Origin: Cellulomonas sp. PhB150
GTDB lineage: Bacteria; Actinomycetota; Actinomycetes; Actinomycetales; Cellulomonadaceae
NCBI RefSeq assembly: GCF_003755175.1
Contig: NZ_RKHX01000004.1
Span: 248,001 to 312,000, forward strand
Length of the DNA stretch: 64,000 nt
Direction: 5' to 3'
Shown here: positions 1 to 9,834 of the stretch, piece after piece
Position numbering within the stretch: the first letter of the stretch is position 1
Layout of the letters: each line of letters opens with the position of its first letter
Position numbers and translations under genes: made by a program
Notes under the pieces: model-generated
What the model saw: only the letters and a program-made list of their open reading frames with translations
The model's database searches: none
Told to the model about the DNA's origin: nothing

Positions 1-63
1 CAGCACCGACGCCCGCCGGACGATACGGTCGGAGCAGACCCCGTTCGTCACCAGGAGGCACCC

Positions 64-348
64 GTGTCCGACAAGAAGAGCCAGACGATGGTCGCGCGCC
101 TCGTCGGCACCGCCACCGCGCTCGGTGCCGCCTGGATCGTGCAGCAGGCCATCGCGCAGGGCTGGAAGGCCAAGACGGGTCACAAGCCCCCGAAGCCCGA
201 CGACGACAGCGACGCCGGCGTCGCCGAGCTGGTGGCCGCCGCCGCGCTGACCGGCGCTCTCGTCGCCGTCGCCCGCGTGCTCGCGACCCGCGGCACCGCC
301 CGGTTCACGGCGAAGCACGACGACAAGGACCTCAACCCGCTCGACTGA
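64..348 (+). CDS. DUF4235 family small membrane protein
   Basis: A 94-residue protein that looks like the DUF4235 family of small actinobacterial membrane proteins of unknown function. Two hydrophobic stretches are visible, at about residues 13-32 and 52-70, separated by a basic and acidic linker (KTGHKPPKPDDDSD); the tail is charged. The GTG start is supported by AGGAGG at 53-58. Its last 17 bases overlap tail-to-tail with the minus-strand VOC gene. The family assignment is from recalled pattern; no biochemical role can be inferred. Confidence 0.75.
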   Translation: MSDKKSQTMVARLVGTATALGAAWIVQQAIAQGWKAKTGHKPPKPDDDSDAGVAELVAAAALTGALVAVARVLATRGTARFTAKHDDKDLNPLD

Positions 349-721
349 GCTCCTGCACGACCTGGACGGGCTGCCCGTCGGGGTCCGCGACCCAGGCGAT
401 GAGCAACCGGCCGAGCCACTCGTGGGGCTCCTTGAGCACGACCGCGCCGAGCTCGGCCAGCGCGGCCACGACGTCGTCGGTCCACACCACGACGGCCGCG
501 CGCTGACCCGACTCGACCGGGGACAGTCCGTGGTCGTCGCGCGTGGACGCGACCGAGGCGATCCCGAGCGTGCAGCCGTCCAGCCGCAGGTCGACGTGGA
601 TCGGGTCGCCCTCGGTGGGCACGCGGAACGTCTCGACGAACCCGAGCCGCGCGTAGAACGCCGCCGAGCGCTCGACGTCGGTGCTGAACAGGACGACCTG
701 CGGGTCGCGGAACCGGTTCAC
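332..721 (-). CDS. VOC (glyoxalase/bleomycin resistance) family protein
   Basis: A 129-residue single-domain protein with the VOC fold pattern: an N-terminal strand followed by SAAFYARLGF (typical of beta-alpha-beta modules) and a C-terminal VADPDGQPVQVVQ element, where a metal-binding Glu or Gln usually sits. The family includes glyoxalases, dioxygenases and antibiotic-binding proteins; the substrate here is unknown. The GTG start at 721 overlaps the TGA stop of the upstream FAD oxidoreductase by 4 bases, so the two are almost certainly translationally coupled. It is the first of three VOC proteins in the window. Confidence 0.8.
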   Translation of the reverse strand: MNRFRDPQVVLFSTDVERSAAFYARLGFVETFRVPTEGDPIHVDLRLDGCTLGIASVASTRDDHGLSPVESGQRAAVVVWTDDVVAALAELGAVVLKEPHEWLGRLLIAWVADPDGQPVQVVQELSRAG

Positions 722-2196
722 GCCGCCGGTCCCAGCGCGGGTGCCTCCGTGATCGAGAAGGCCTCGCGCAGCGCGCGCCGCGCCGCGTACCAGCCGCTCA
801 GCCCGTGCACGCCGGGCCCGGGAGGCGTCGACGCGGAGCAGAGGTACACGCCGTCGCGGCCGGTCGAGTACGGCTCCCAGGACGCGGTGGGCCGCGCGAA
901 CATCTGCTTGATGGTCGCCGCCCCAGCTGAGATGTCGCCGCCCACGTAGTTCTCGTTGTGCTCGCTCATGTGCGCCGCGGGGATGCAGCGGCTCGCGACG
1001 ACCACGTCGCGGAACCCGGGCGCGTACCGCTCGATGTGCGCGGTGACCGCCTCGGTGACGTCGACGTCCGAGCCCGACGGGACGTGCGCGTAGGTCCACA
1101 GCGGGCGCCGTCCGCCCACCCGGCGCGTCTCGTCGACCACGCTCGGGTCGCTGAGCAGGAGCATCGGGCGTTCGGCGTGCCGTCCGGCCGCGACCTCGGA
1201 CTCCGCGTGGGCCATCTCCGCACGGGTGCCGCCGACGTGCACCGTGCCGGCGCGGCCGACGTCGGGCACCGTCCAGGGCACGGGACCGTCGAGCACGAAG
1301 TCGACCTTGGCCGCGGCGTTGCCGTACTCGAACGCGTCGAGCCGCTGCCGCGCGCGCGGGGGGAGCCGGTCGCCGAGGACGGTGGTCAGGGTGCGGGGCG
1401 TGGTGTCGAACAGGTAGCAGTGCGCGGGTGGCAGGTCCTCCCACCGGGCGACGCGCAGGTCGGTGACGATCTCCCCGCCGTGCGCGAGCAGGTCGGCGAC
1501 GAGGGCCGCGGTGATCGCGCCCGAGCCTCCCCGAGGGATCGGCCAGCCGTCACCGGCATGCCCGAGCGACGCGAGCAGCAGCGCGGTCCCGGCGGCGGCG
1601 AACGAGGGCAGCGGGGTGATCGCGTGCGCCGCGACGCCGGTCAGCAGCGCGGGCGCGACGTCGTCGACGAACCGCCGGTCCCACGCCCGGGTCCCCTGCT
1701 CGAGCACGGCCAGCCCGAACGCCGTCGCGGTGCCGAACCCAGCCGGGAGCAGGCCCGACGGGATCGACCGCTTGTCCCCCAGGGCCACCGCGACCGTGTG
1801 CTCGTGGTGCTCGGCGAGCCGCCCGACGAGCGAGCGCCACGCCCCGCCGTCGACCCCCAGCGCGTCGACCGTGCGGTCGAGGGACCGGTAGGACAGGCCC
1901 GCCCGGCCGTCCGGCAGCGGCTGCGCGAAGGAGACGTCGGGCGAGAGCAGCTCGACGCCCCGCGCCCGCAGGTCGAACTCGGCGAAGAACGGCGACGCCC
2001 ACGCCATCGGGTGCACCGCGGAGCAGATGTCGTGGACGATCCCGTCCGCCAGCCCGAGGTCGAGCGTGCGAGCACCACCCCCGACCGTCGGCTGCGCCTC
2101 GAGCACCTGGACCCGCAGTCCCGCACGGGCGCAGGTCACCGCTGCGGCGAGCCCGTTGGGACCGGACCCGACGACGACGACCTCGGCACGTGACAC
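718..2196 (-). CDS. CrtI/PYROXD2-like FAD-dependent oxidoreductase
   Basis: A 492-residue flavoprotein of the phytoene desaturase-like NAD(P)/FAD oxidoreductase group. The N-terminus shows the dinucleotide-binding motif VVGSGPNGLAAAVTCARAGL followed by an acidic residue (VLEAQ) and GGGARTLD, as in CrtI and PYROXD2 relatives; the C-terminus carries the second FAD-contacting segment (PGPGVHGLSGWYAARRAL). No carotenoid genes lie nearby, so a general amine or lipid oxidoreductase is as likely as a carotenoid desaturase. The GTG start at 2196 immediately precedes the Rossmann strand, which fits the family. It is coupled to the downstream VOC gene. Confidence 0.85.
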   Translation of the reverse strand: MSRAEVVVVGSGPNGLAAAVTCARAGLRVQVLEAQPTVGGGARTLDLGLADGIVHDICSAVHPMAWASPFFAEFDLRARGVELLSPDVSFAQPLPDGRAGLSYRSLDRTVDALGVDGGAWRSLVGRLAEHHEHTVAVALGDKRSIPSGLLPAGFGTATAFGLAVLEQGTRAWDRRFVDDVAPALLTGVAAHAITPLPSFAAAGTALLLASLGHAGDGWPIPRGGSGAITAALVADLLAHGGEIVTDLRVARWEDLPPAHCYLFDTTPRTLTTVLGDRLPPRARQRLDAFEYGNAAAKVDFVLDGPVPWTVPDVGRAGTVHVGGTRAEMAHAESEVAAGRHAERPMLLLSDPSVVDETRRVGGRRPLWTYAHVPSGSDVDVTEAVTAHIERYAPGFRDVVVASRCIPAAHMSEHNENYVGGDISAGAATIKQMFARPTASWEPYSTGRDGVYLCSASTPPGPGVHGLSGWYAARRALREAFSITEAPALGPAA

Positions 2197-2285
2197 GCAT
2201 CGATCTAATCACCCCCGCGGGGTGCCCGGCGCTGGCATAGTGACGCCCAGCGACCTCTCTGGGGGATGGTCGGCAAGGGGGCACG

Positions 2286-2729
2286 ATGAGCACGACCACG
2301 TTCGACGCGGCCGAGTCCGCGCAGCGACGGGTAGCCAGGCGGGTGACGGTCGGCACCGTCGTCGTCCTGCTGCTCGTCGCACTGTCCGGGCTCGAGGCCT
2401 GGCCGCTGACGTCCTTCCGCCTGTTCTCGACGGTCCGGACGGGCACCTCGGTCGGCCTGCAGCTCCAGGCGGTCGGACCCGACGGCACCCGGACGCCCGT
2501 GCGAGTCCCGGCCAACCAGGTCATGAGCACCACGACCCACCAGTTCGCGCACCTCGCGCACGCGCGCCCGGAGGTGCAGCGCGCGAAGGTCCGCGCGTGG
2601 CTGTCCACCGCGGGCATCGACCCCGCGGCCGTGACCGAGGTGGAGCTCGTCCGCACGACACGCTCGACCGACCCGACGGGCGTGTCCCACGTCGTCGGGA
2701 GCGAGGTCGTCACGGTGGTCCGGCCGTGA
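2286..2729 (+). CDS. hypothetical membrane-anchored protein (partner of HTTM-like protein)
   Basis: A 147-residue protein with one hydrophobic segment at about residues 20-40 and an otherwise soluble, probably extracytoplasmic domain (residues 45-147) without a motif I recognise. The stop codon overlaps the GTG start of the next gene by 4 bases, so the two proteins are very likely made together and may form a complex. The small partner resembles the unnamed proteins that often precede HTTM-type membrane proteins in actinobacteria. ATG start preceded by a purine-rich stretch (GGCAAGGGGGCACG). Confidence 0.7.
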   Translation: MSTTTFDAAESAQRRVARRVTVGTVVVLLLVALSGLEAWPLTSFRLFSTVRTGTSVGLQLQAVGPDGTRTPVRVPANQVMSTTTHQFAHLAHARPEVQRAKVRAWLSTAGIDPAAVTEVELVRTTRSTDPTGVSHVVGSEVVTVVRP

Positions 2730-3607
2730 GGGGCCTCGTCGCGCGCGTCGACGGCGCACTCACCGCCCCCGGTCCCTGGTTCCGCCTCGTCGAGGTCCAG
2801 ACCCTGCTCGCGCTCGTGATCGGCTGGCGGCTGCTCACGCGCGACTGGACGCTGATCGCGGACCGCCCGGCGGTGCTCACCCAGCACCTCAACGTCATGG
2901 CCTGGTACCCGGGCGCGCCACCGGCATGGCTGCTGGTCGCGCTCCAGGTCCTCGGCATCGCCGCGGTCGTCGCCGTCGTCGCGCGTCGCCGTCCCCGCGT
3001 CGCGTTCCTCGTCGCGTGGCTCGTCTACGTGGCGCTGTGCGCGTGGTGGGGCGCGTCGGGCAAGGTCATGCACAACGACGTGCTGACCGTGACCGTGGCG
3101 TTCCCGCTGCTCTTCGCCCGGCCGCCCGCGCGCGGGGAGACAGGCTCGACCGTCGCCTGGGGCTGGCCCCCGCGCGCCGCGCTGGTCGTCATGGCGAGCG
3201 TCTACTTCCTCACCGGGCTCCAGAAGCTGCGGCACTCGGGCCTGCACTGGGTGTTCGGCGACAACATGGCATGGATCCTGCGCCAGGGCGCCGTGGACCG
3301 GGCGGCGGGCCTCGCCTCGTTCGTCGCCGACCACGCGTGGCTCGCGCAGGGCATGGCCGGCGGGGCGCTCGCGCTCGAGCTGACCGCCCCGCTGTGGCTG
3401 GCGATCCGCCGGACGCGCGCGCTGTTCGCGGCCGCGGCACTGCTCATGCACTCGAGCATCTGGCTGCTGCTCGGTATCGACTACTCGCCCTGGATCCTGA
3501 CCGTCGCGGCCGTCGCCGTGCCGATGAGCCTGCGCGCCGACCGGCCGCTGTTCGCGCGATCCCGCGTGCCTTCACCCGCGGCCAGCCCGGCGCGCGAGCT
3601 CGCATAG
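2726..3607 (+). CDS. HTTM-like polytopic membrane protein
   Basis: A 293-residue integral membrane protein with about six hydrophobic helices. The pattern GLQKLRHSGLHWVFGDNMAWIL, followed by WLAQGMAGGALALELTAPLWLA and LMHSSIWLLLGIDYSPWIL, matches HTTM-type proteins (the transmembrane domain related to vitamin-K-dependent gamma-carboxylase). Histidines in LMHSSIW and KVMHNDVL are where this superfamily tends to place functional residues. Bacterial members have no established reaction. The GTG start is coupled to the upstream small protein; a 7-bp GC hairpin follows the stop. Confidence 0.7.
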   Translation: MRGLVARVDGALTAPGPWFRLVEVQTLLALVIGWRLLTRDWTLIADRPAVLTQHLNVMAWYPGAPPAWLLVALQVLGIAAVVAVVARRRPRVAFLVAWLVYVALCAWWGASGKVMHNDVLTVTVAFPLLFARPPARGETGSTVAWGWPPRAALVVMASVYFLTGLQKLRHSGLHWVFGDNMAWILRQGAVDRAAGLASFVADHAWLAQGMAGGALALELTAPLWLAIRRTRALFAAAALLMHSSIWLLLGIDYSPWILTVAAVAVPMSLRADRPLFARSRVPSPAASPARELA

Positions 3608-3619
3608 CGGTCGGTCGGT

Positions 3620-3646
3620 CCCTCCCCCGCGCGCGGCGAGGGAGGG
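3620..3646. terminator. GC-rich hairpin between convergent genes
   Basis: CCCTCCC (3620-3626) pairs with GGGAGGG (3640-3646) across a 13-base loop, between the ends of the HTTM-like gene and the minus-strand lipoprotein gene. There is no T-tract, which is common for actinobacterial terminators. It could serve both converging transcripts. Confidence 0.5.
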
Positions 3647-3662
3647 GCCCCGACTCTCGTCG

Positions 3663-4235
3663 CTAGTTGCTGTAGACCGCTGAGTCACGGCTGAAGTCGT
3701 CGTTGAGCGCGACCTCGAGCGTGATGTCTTTCGGGTCCGCGATCATGAACCCGACGTCCCACTTCACGGACTTGCCCGGCTTGAGCGCCGTCTGCGGGCT
3801 CATCCCGAGCTTTGCGTCTGTGTCGAAGATCGACTCGGACTCCTCACCACCTGACGACGCCGTGGCGTAGACAAGAGTCGGATCGAACGCCTTGTCGGTG
3901 CCGTTCTTCACGGTGATGGTGAACTTCATGGGCGTCCCATCCCCGTCGGCGCCGGCCGCGTACTCACTCGGCGTGAACTTCTTCGGCTTGCCGACCGTGA
4001 TCTCCATGCCGTCGTCGTAGGTGACGGTGTCTCCGAAGACCGGGTCCGAGGAGCTCGCTGGGTCTTCGCCACCGGTGTCGTCGTCGGCGGTGTCGTCAGC
4101 CGAGCTGTCATCCCCACCCGGTGTCTCTTCGGCGGCCGAGTCGCTCGGCTTCGTGACCGTGGGGGAGTCGCTCGAACACGATGTGAGAGAGAGTGCCAGG
4201 ACTGCGGCGGCCATGAGCGATACCAAGCGCTTCAT
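3663..4235 (-). CDS. lipoprotein with DUF4352-like domain
   Basis: A 190-residue exported lipoprotein. The N-terminus (MKRLVSLMAAAVLALSLTSCSS) is a type II signal peptide with a lipobox ending in LTSC, so lipidation at Cys20 is expected. An acidic, Ser/Thr/Gly-rich spacer follows (about residues 24-62), then a domain of roughly 125 residues whose pattern (EITVGKPKKF, MKFTITVKNGTDKAFDP, LKPGKSVKWDVGF) fits the DUF4352 immunoglobulin-like domain. The start was chosen because GGAGGAAACG sits directly before this ATG and the signal peptide begins here; longer in-frame starts add non-signal sequence. Function unknown. Confidence 0.8.
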   Translation of the reverse strand: MKRLVSLMAAAVLALSLTSCSSDSPTVTKPSDSAAEETPGGDDSSADDTADDDTGGEDPASSSDPVFGDTVTYDDGMEITVGKPKKFTPSEYAAGADGDGTPMKFTITVKNGTDKAFDPTLVYATASSGGEESESIFDTDAKLGMSPQTALKPGKSVKWDVGFMIADPKDITLEVALNDDFSRDSAVYSN

Positions 4236-4394
4236 CGTTTCCTCCATGGGTTCCCGTCGTGTCGGCTCGATCGAGCGACAAGAGGGGCCTCCGGCCCAGA
4301 AGAAGAAATGACGATGCCCTGCCCCTGCTGCCGACGGTATTCCTGTCGGCGCACGTGCCGCTAGGTGCAATCGCCGGGGCTGGGGTCCTCGCGG

Positions 4395-4805
4395 TCAGCG
4401 GCGGCGCAGCTCCAGCACCGGGATGACCCGGGTCGTCTTCGCCTCGTAGGACGCGAACCCCGACGACCGCGCCTTGAACCGCTCCCACGCCTCGTCGCGC
4501 GCGGCGCCGATCAGCTCGGTCACGTGCACGTCGACCGTGCCGTCGTCGGGCGTCTCGATGCTCGTGTCGGGGTGGGCCAGCAGGTTGTGGAACCACGCGG
4601 GGTTCGTGTCTGCGCCGGCCTTGGAGGCGGCCACGAGCCACACCTCGCCCGAGTCGCGGATCGCCGCGACCGGGCTGACGCGTGCTTCGCCCGTCTTCGC
4701 GCCGCGGTGGTGCAGCAGCACGAGGCCACGGCCGAAGCCGCCTGTGGTGACCGTGCCGTCGTTGGCGCGGAACTCGTCGATGATGGTCTGGTTCCAGTCG
4801 GACAT
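4395..4805 (-). CDS. deazaflavin (F420)-dependent nitroreductase-family protein
   Basis: A 136-residue protein of the DDN/nitroreductase-quinone reductase (FDOR-B-like) family, which reduces quinones or nitro compounds using F420H2. Family pattern seen: LVLLHHRGAKTGEARVSPVAAIRDSGEVWLVAASKAGADTNPAWFHNLLAHPD split over residues 28-80, then the C-terminal segment ARDEAWERF with the ending TTRVIPVLEL. Length is typical. It lies 16 bases downstream of the ABC-F gene on the same strand and may be cotranscribed. The physiological substrate cannot be read from sequence. Confidence 0.85.
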   Translation of the reverse strand: MSDWNQTIIDEFRANDGTVTTGGFGRGLVLLHHRGAKTGEARVSPVAAIRDSGEVWLVAASKAGADTNPAWFHNLLAHPDTSIETPDDGTVDVHVTELIGAARDEAWERFKARSSGFASYEAKTTRVIPVLELRRR

Positions 4806-4821
4806 GAGCCCAGTGTGCGCC

Positions 4822-6405
<1,584 letters not shown>

Positions 6406-6451
6406 GGGGTTCCTCAGGGTCGGGAGTCGCTCGACGAGAGCCGGGCAAACC

Positions 6452-6829
6452 CTACGCGGGCGGCCGCTCGTCGTCCTCGCGTACGACCCGGTCCAGGTCG
6501 TTCGTCAGCTCGTCCACGACCAGCAGGTCGTTGCGCACCTTCCCGGTCCGGTACCCGGCGCGCCCGACCATGTGCGCGGCCACGGGCGCGGTGAGCATCT
6601 GGAAGATCGCGACGAGCACGAGCGCCCACACCGCACCCCCGGACCGCAGCCGCAGCGCGAGGCCGATCAGCACGAGCACCAGCCCGAGCACCTGCGGCTT
6701 GGTCCCCGCGTGCATGCGCGAGAGGAGGTCGGGGAAGCGCAGCACGCCGACGCCGGCCGCGAACGCGAGGAACGCGCCGCCCAGCAGGCAGATCGCGGAG
6801 GCGACGTCCGCCACGGTGTCCCAGCTCAT
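6452..6829 (-). CDS. mnhG: Mrp Na+/H+ antiporter subunit G
   Basis: The last gene of the Mrp operon: a 125-residue protein with three hydrophobic helices (about residues 10-30, 44-62 and 66-88) and the family segment LRFPDLLSRMHAGTKPQVLG. In Mrp complexes the small G subunit is required for assembly and activity of the sodium/proton antiporter in the plasma membrane. Its ATG overlaps the stop of mnhF by 4 bases. The hydrophilic C-terminal tail is slightly longer than I would expect. Confidence 0.9.
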   Translation of the reverse strand: MSWDTVADVASAICLLGGAFLAFAAGVGVLRFPDLLSRMHAGTKPQVLGLVLVLIGLALRLRSGGAVWALVLVAIFQMLTAPVAAHMVGRAGYRTGKVRNDLLVVDELTNDLDRVVREDDERPPA

Positions 6830-7224
6830 CGGACCTCCCCCTCGGCTCCGCCACCGTGGTGCTCGTCGGTCCCGGAGACGCGGCGGCGCTCTTCTTCCTC
6901 CTCGGCCTCGCGGCGGGCCTTGTCCTCCGCGGCGACCTCCTCGCGCGTGCGGACGCGGCCCTCGCCCTCGGGCTCGACGGACGCGAAGCGTGCGACCGTC
7001 ACCGAGCCGACGAAGCCGACGAGCGAGAGCACGACGAGCACGGGCACGACGTCGGCCCGGCGCTCGACCGCCGCGTACAGCGCGACCGCCGCGATCATCG
7101 TCGTCACGACGATGTCCAGCGCCACGGTCCGGTCGAGGATCGAGGGGCCCTTCTCCGCACGCACGACGGCCAGCACCGCGCCCGCGGTCAGCAGCACGCC
7201 GCACGCGGCGATGATCCAACTCAT
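6826..7224 (-). CDS. mnhF: Mrp Na+/H+ antiporter subunit F
   Basis: A 132-residue subunit with three helices (about residues 4-24, 34-52 and 60-80) and the MnhF pattern VVRAEKGPSILDRTVALDIV. The residues after about 85 form a highly charged extension (DKARREAEEEEERRR) that is not part of the usual core. It overlaps mnhE upstream and mnhG downstream by 4 bases each, so the three are translationally coupled. MnhF belongs to the membrane module that supports cation/proton exchange. Confidence 0.9.
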   Translation of the reverse strand: MSWIIAACGVLLTAGAVLAVVRAEKGPSILDRTVALDIVVTTMIAAVALYAAVERRADVVPVLVVLSLVGFVGSVTVARFASVEPEGEGRVRTREEVAAEDKARREAEEEEERRRVSGTDEHHGGGAEGEVR

Positions 7225-7775
7225 GCGCGCACCTCCAGCAGGCCGGCGCCGATCAGCTCGGCGTCCGAGGCGAACGCGCGCAGCACGCGCTCCTCCTGGT
7301 CGAGCACCGACTGGCGCGCCGCCTCGATGCCGCCCGACTGCTGCACGTCGAGCACGTGCAGGTAGAGCATGCCGGTGAGGCGGTGCGCCTCGACGACGAG
7401 CGAGCCGGGCACCAGCGAGCACAGCTCGGCGGTCATGGTCAGGTAGAGGTCGGAGTGGCTGCGCAGCTGCACGCCGATCACCGCGCCGCGCGGCGTGTAG
7501 CGCGGCCGCAGCGCGAGCAGGCTGACCTCGAACGACGCGCGCACGAGGTCGACCGCGAACCGGACCGCGAGGCGGGCGACGCCGAGGGGCCGCACGTGCC
7601 CGTGGAACGCGAGCGGCGCCATCCGCAGGCCGGTGGTCACGGCGAGGCCGATGAGGACGCCGGCGATCACGTTCCCGAGCGACAGGTCACCCCACAGCAG
7701 GACCCAGACGACGGTCAGCCACGCGACCGTCCCCCACTGGGGACGCGGCCGGGCGCGGCGCGGGTGCAGGCTCAT
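7221..7775 (-). CDS. mnhE: Mrp Na+/H+ antiporter subunit E
   Basis: A 184-residue MnhE-type subunit. Hydrophobic segments at about residues 15-60 are followed by the conserved membrane-proximal region VDLVRASFEVSLLALRPRYTPRG and a cytoplasmic beta-rich domain (SDLYLTMTAELCSLVPGSLV, LYLHVLD). MnhE is needed for complex integrity rather than ion translocation itself. Overlaps of 4 bases with mnhD and mnhF show a tight operon. Confidence 0.9.
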   Translation of the reverse strand: MSLHPRRARPRPQWGTVAWLTVVWVLLWGDLSLGNVIAGVLIGLAVTTGLRMAPLAFHGHVRPLGVARLAVRFAVDLVRASFEVSLLALRPRYTPRGAVIGVQLRSHSDLYLTMTAELCSLVPGSLVVEAHRLTGMLYLHVLDVQQSGGIEAARQSVLDQEERVLRAFASDAELIGAGLLEVRA

Positions 7776-9349
7776 CCGTGGCCTCCGCCCAGGTCGATGG
7801 TGATGTGGTCGTCGCGGTCAGCGACGTCCGCCGAGTCGCCCGTGCCGCGCTCGCCGTCCGGCAGCACGGCGTCGATGTACGGCGTCCGCTCGACGAGGGC
7901 CACCGACGCGCGCTCCGTGTAGGCGTACAACGGTCCGCCCGCGAAGGTCAGGACGAGGCCGACGCCGATGAGCGCAGCAGCCGGACCGACCATCCCGAAC
8001 GGCAGGTGGACCGGTCGCGGCTCGACCTCGGGGGTCTGCCAGAACGCCTTGTTCCACGCCTTGATCAGCGCGTACAGGGTGAGCAGCGAGGTGACGATGC
8101 CGCCGACGACCAACGTGTACGCCAGCGGTGTACCGACATGTACGCCGGCCTCGAGCAACCCGAGCTTGCCGAGGAACCCGGAGAGCGGGGGGATCCCGGC
8201 GAGGTTCATGGCGGGCACGAAGAACAGGATCGCGAGCACGGGCGCCACCCGAGCGAGGCCGCCCAGCCTCGTCAGCGACGTCGACCCGCCCACGCGTTCG
8301 ACCAGGCCCACCACCAGGAACAGCGCGGTCTGCACGGTGATGTGGTGGGCGACGTAGTAGATCGAGGCGGTCCAGCCGGCATCCGTGGACAGGGCGATGC
8401 CGAAGACCATGTAGCCGATGTGGCTCACGAGCGTGAACGAGAGCAGTCGCTTGATGTCGTCCTGCGCGACCGCTCCGAGGATCCCGACGACCATCGTCGC
8501 CAGCGCGAGCCACATCAGGACGTCGTCGAGCCGCCCGTCCGGGAAGAGCAGCGTCTGGGTCCGGATGATCGCGTAGACGCCGACCTTGGTGAGCAGGCCG
8601 GCGAACACGGCGGTGACGGGCGCGGGGGCGGTCGGGTAGGAGTCGGGCAGCCAGGCGGACAGCGGGAAGATCGCCGCCTTGATCGCGAACGCCAGGAGCA
8701 GCAGGACCTGCAGCACGAGGCGTATCCCGGGGTCGATCTCCGGCAGCCGGATGGCGAGCTGGGCGAGGTTCACCGTGCCGGTCGCGGCGTAGATCAGCGC
8801 GATCGCGACGAGGAACAGCACGGAGGACAGCAGCGCGACGACGACGTAGATGCTGCCCGCGCGGATACGCTCCCCGGTCCCGCCCAGCGTGAGCAGCACG
8901 AACGAGGCGGCGAGCAGGATCTCGAAGCCGACGTAGATGTTGAACAGGTCGCCCGACAGGAACGCGTTGGCGACCCCCGCGGTCAGCACCAGGTAGGTCG
9001 GGTGGTAGATCGAGACGGGGGCCGACTCCTCGTCGTCGTCCCGACCCTGCGCGAGCGAGTAGAGCAGGACGCAGAGGGTGACGGCCGACGAGATCGTCAG
9101 CATGAGCGCCGAGAGGCGGTCCGCGACCAGGTCGATGCCCACGGGCGCGGCCCAGTCCCCGACGTCGACCACCAGCGGGCCGTCGTCGACGATCACCAGC
9201 AGCATGACCGACGCGATCAGCACCAGCGACAGCGCCGTGACCGACACGATCGGCTGCAGGCGCGGGCGGCGGAAGAGCGCGAGCGCGAGCCCCGCGGCGA
9301 ACAGCGGGATCACCACGGGCAGCGGGACGAGCCAGCTCCAGTCGGTCAT
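7772..9349 (-). CDS. mnhD: Mrp Na+/H+ antiporter subunit D
   Basis: A 525-residue, about 14-helix subunit homologous to the NuoN/NuoM antiporter-like proteins of complex I. The proton-channel core is visible: a conserved Glu in FEILLAASFVLL, Lys in LLAFAIKAAIFPLSAWLPDSYPTAPAPVTAVFAG, and a His/Lys stretch DDIKRLLSFTLVSHIGYM. It forms one of the two large ion-translocating subunits. The start used is the ATG at 9349, which overlaps the mnhC stop; longer in-frame starts would add non-membrane sequence. Confidence 0.92.
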   Translation of the reverse strand: MTDWSWLVPLPVVIPLFAAGLALALFRRPRLQPIVSVTALSLVLIASVMLLVIVDDGPLVVDVGDWAAPVGIDLVADRLSALMLTISSAVTLCVLLYSLAQGRDDDEESAPVSIYHPTYLVLTAGVANAFLSGDLFNIYVGFEILLAASFVLLTLGGTGERIRAGSIYVVVALLSSVLFLVAIALIYAATGTVNLAQLAIRLPEIDPGIRLVLQVLLLLAFAIKAAIFPLSAWLPDSYPTAPAPVTAVFAGLLTKVGVYAIIRTQTLLFPDGRLDDVLMWLALATMVVGILGAVAQDDIKRLLSFTLVSHIGYMVFGIALSTDAGWTASIYYVAHHITVQTALFLVVGLVERVGGSTSLTRLGGLARVAPVLAILFFVPAMNLAGIPPLSGFLGKLGLLEAGVHVGTPLAYTLVVGGIVTSLLTLYALIKAWNKAFWQTPEVEPRPVHLPFGMVGPAAALIGVGLVLTFAGGPLYAYTERASVALVERTPYIDAVLPDGERGTGDSADVADRDDHITIDLGGGHG

Positions 9350-9834
9350 CGGCGCACCTCGTCGGCCGGCAGGCCGTCGTCCGTCTCGTCGCGCGCCGTG
9401 GCGGCCTCGTCGTCCAGGGTCTCCGAGCCCTCCTCGGTGTCGTCGTCGGCCGTCGCGCGCTCGTCGATCGCCGCGAGGCGCGCGATGCGGCGGTCCTCGA
9501 CGTCGTCCTGCACCTCGTCGTGCCGGTGCAGCTGCCAGGAGCGGTAGGCCATGGCGAGCAGGAACGCGGTCATGCCGAGCGTGATGACGATGGCCGTGAG
9601 GACCATAGCCTGAGGCAGCGGGTCGCTCATCTGCCCCTCGGGCTCCACGCCGACGATCGGCGGCCGGCCCGCGGCGCCCCCGGCGACGAGGAACAGCAGG
9701 TTCGCGCCGTTGCCGAGCAGGATCACGCCGATGAGCACGCGGGACAGCGAGCGCTCGAGCAGCAGGTAGACACCGGCGGTGAACAGCACGCCGATCGTGA
9801 CGACCAGGACGAGGTTCGGGGTCATGTCGATCAT
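9346..9834 (-). CDS. mnhC: Mrp Na+/H+ antiporter subunit C
   Basis: A 162-residue NuoK-like subunit with three helices (about residues 8-25, 28-51 and 74-98) and the family pattern RVLIGVILLGNGANLLFL. The last 55 residues are a charged extension absent from the minimal NuoK fold. NuoK-like subunits carry Glu residues used in proton transfer and sit between the two large antiporter subunits. ATG at 9834; a second Met at residue 4 is an alternative. Confidence 0.9.
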   Translation of the reverse strand: MIDMTPNLVLVVTIGVLFTAGVYLLLERSLSRVLIGVILLGNGANLLFLVAGGAAGRPPIVGVEPEGQMSDPLPQAMVLTAIVITLGMTAFLLAMAYRSWQLHRHDEVQDDVEDRRIARLAAIDERATADDDTEEGSETLDDEAATARDETDDGLPADEVRR

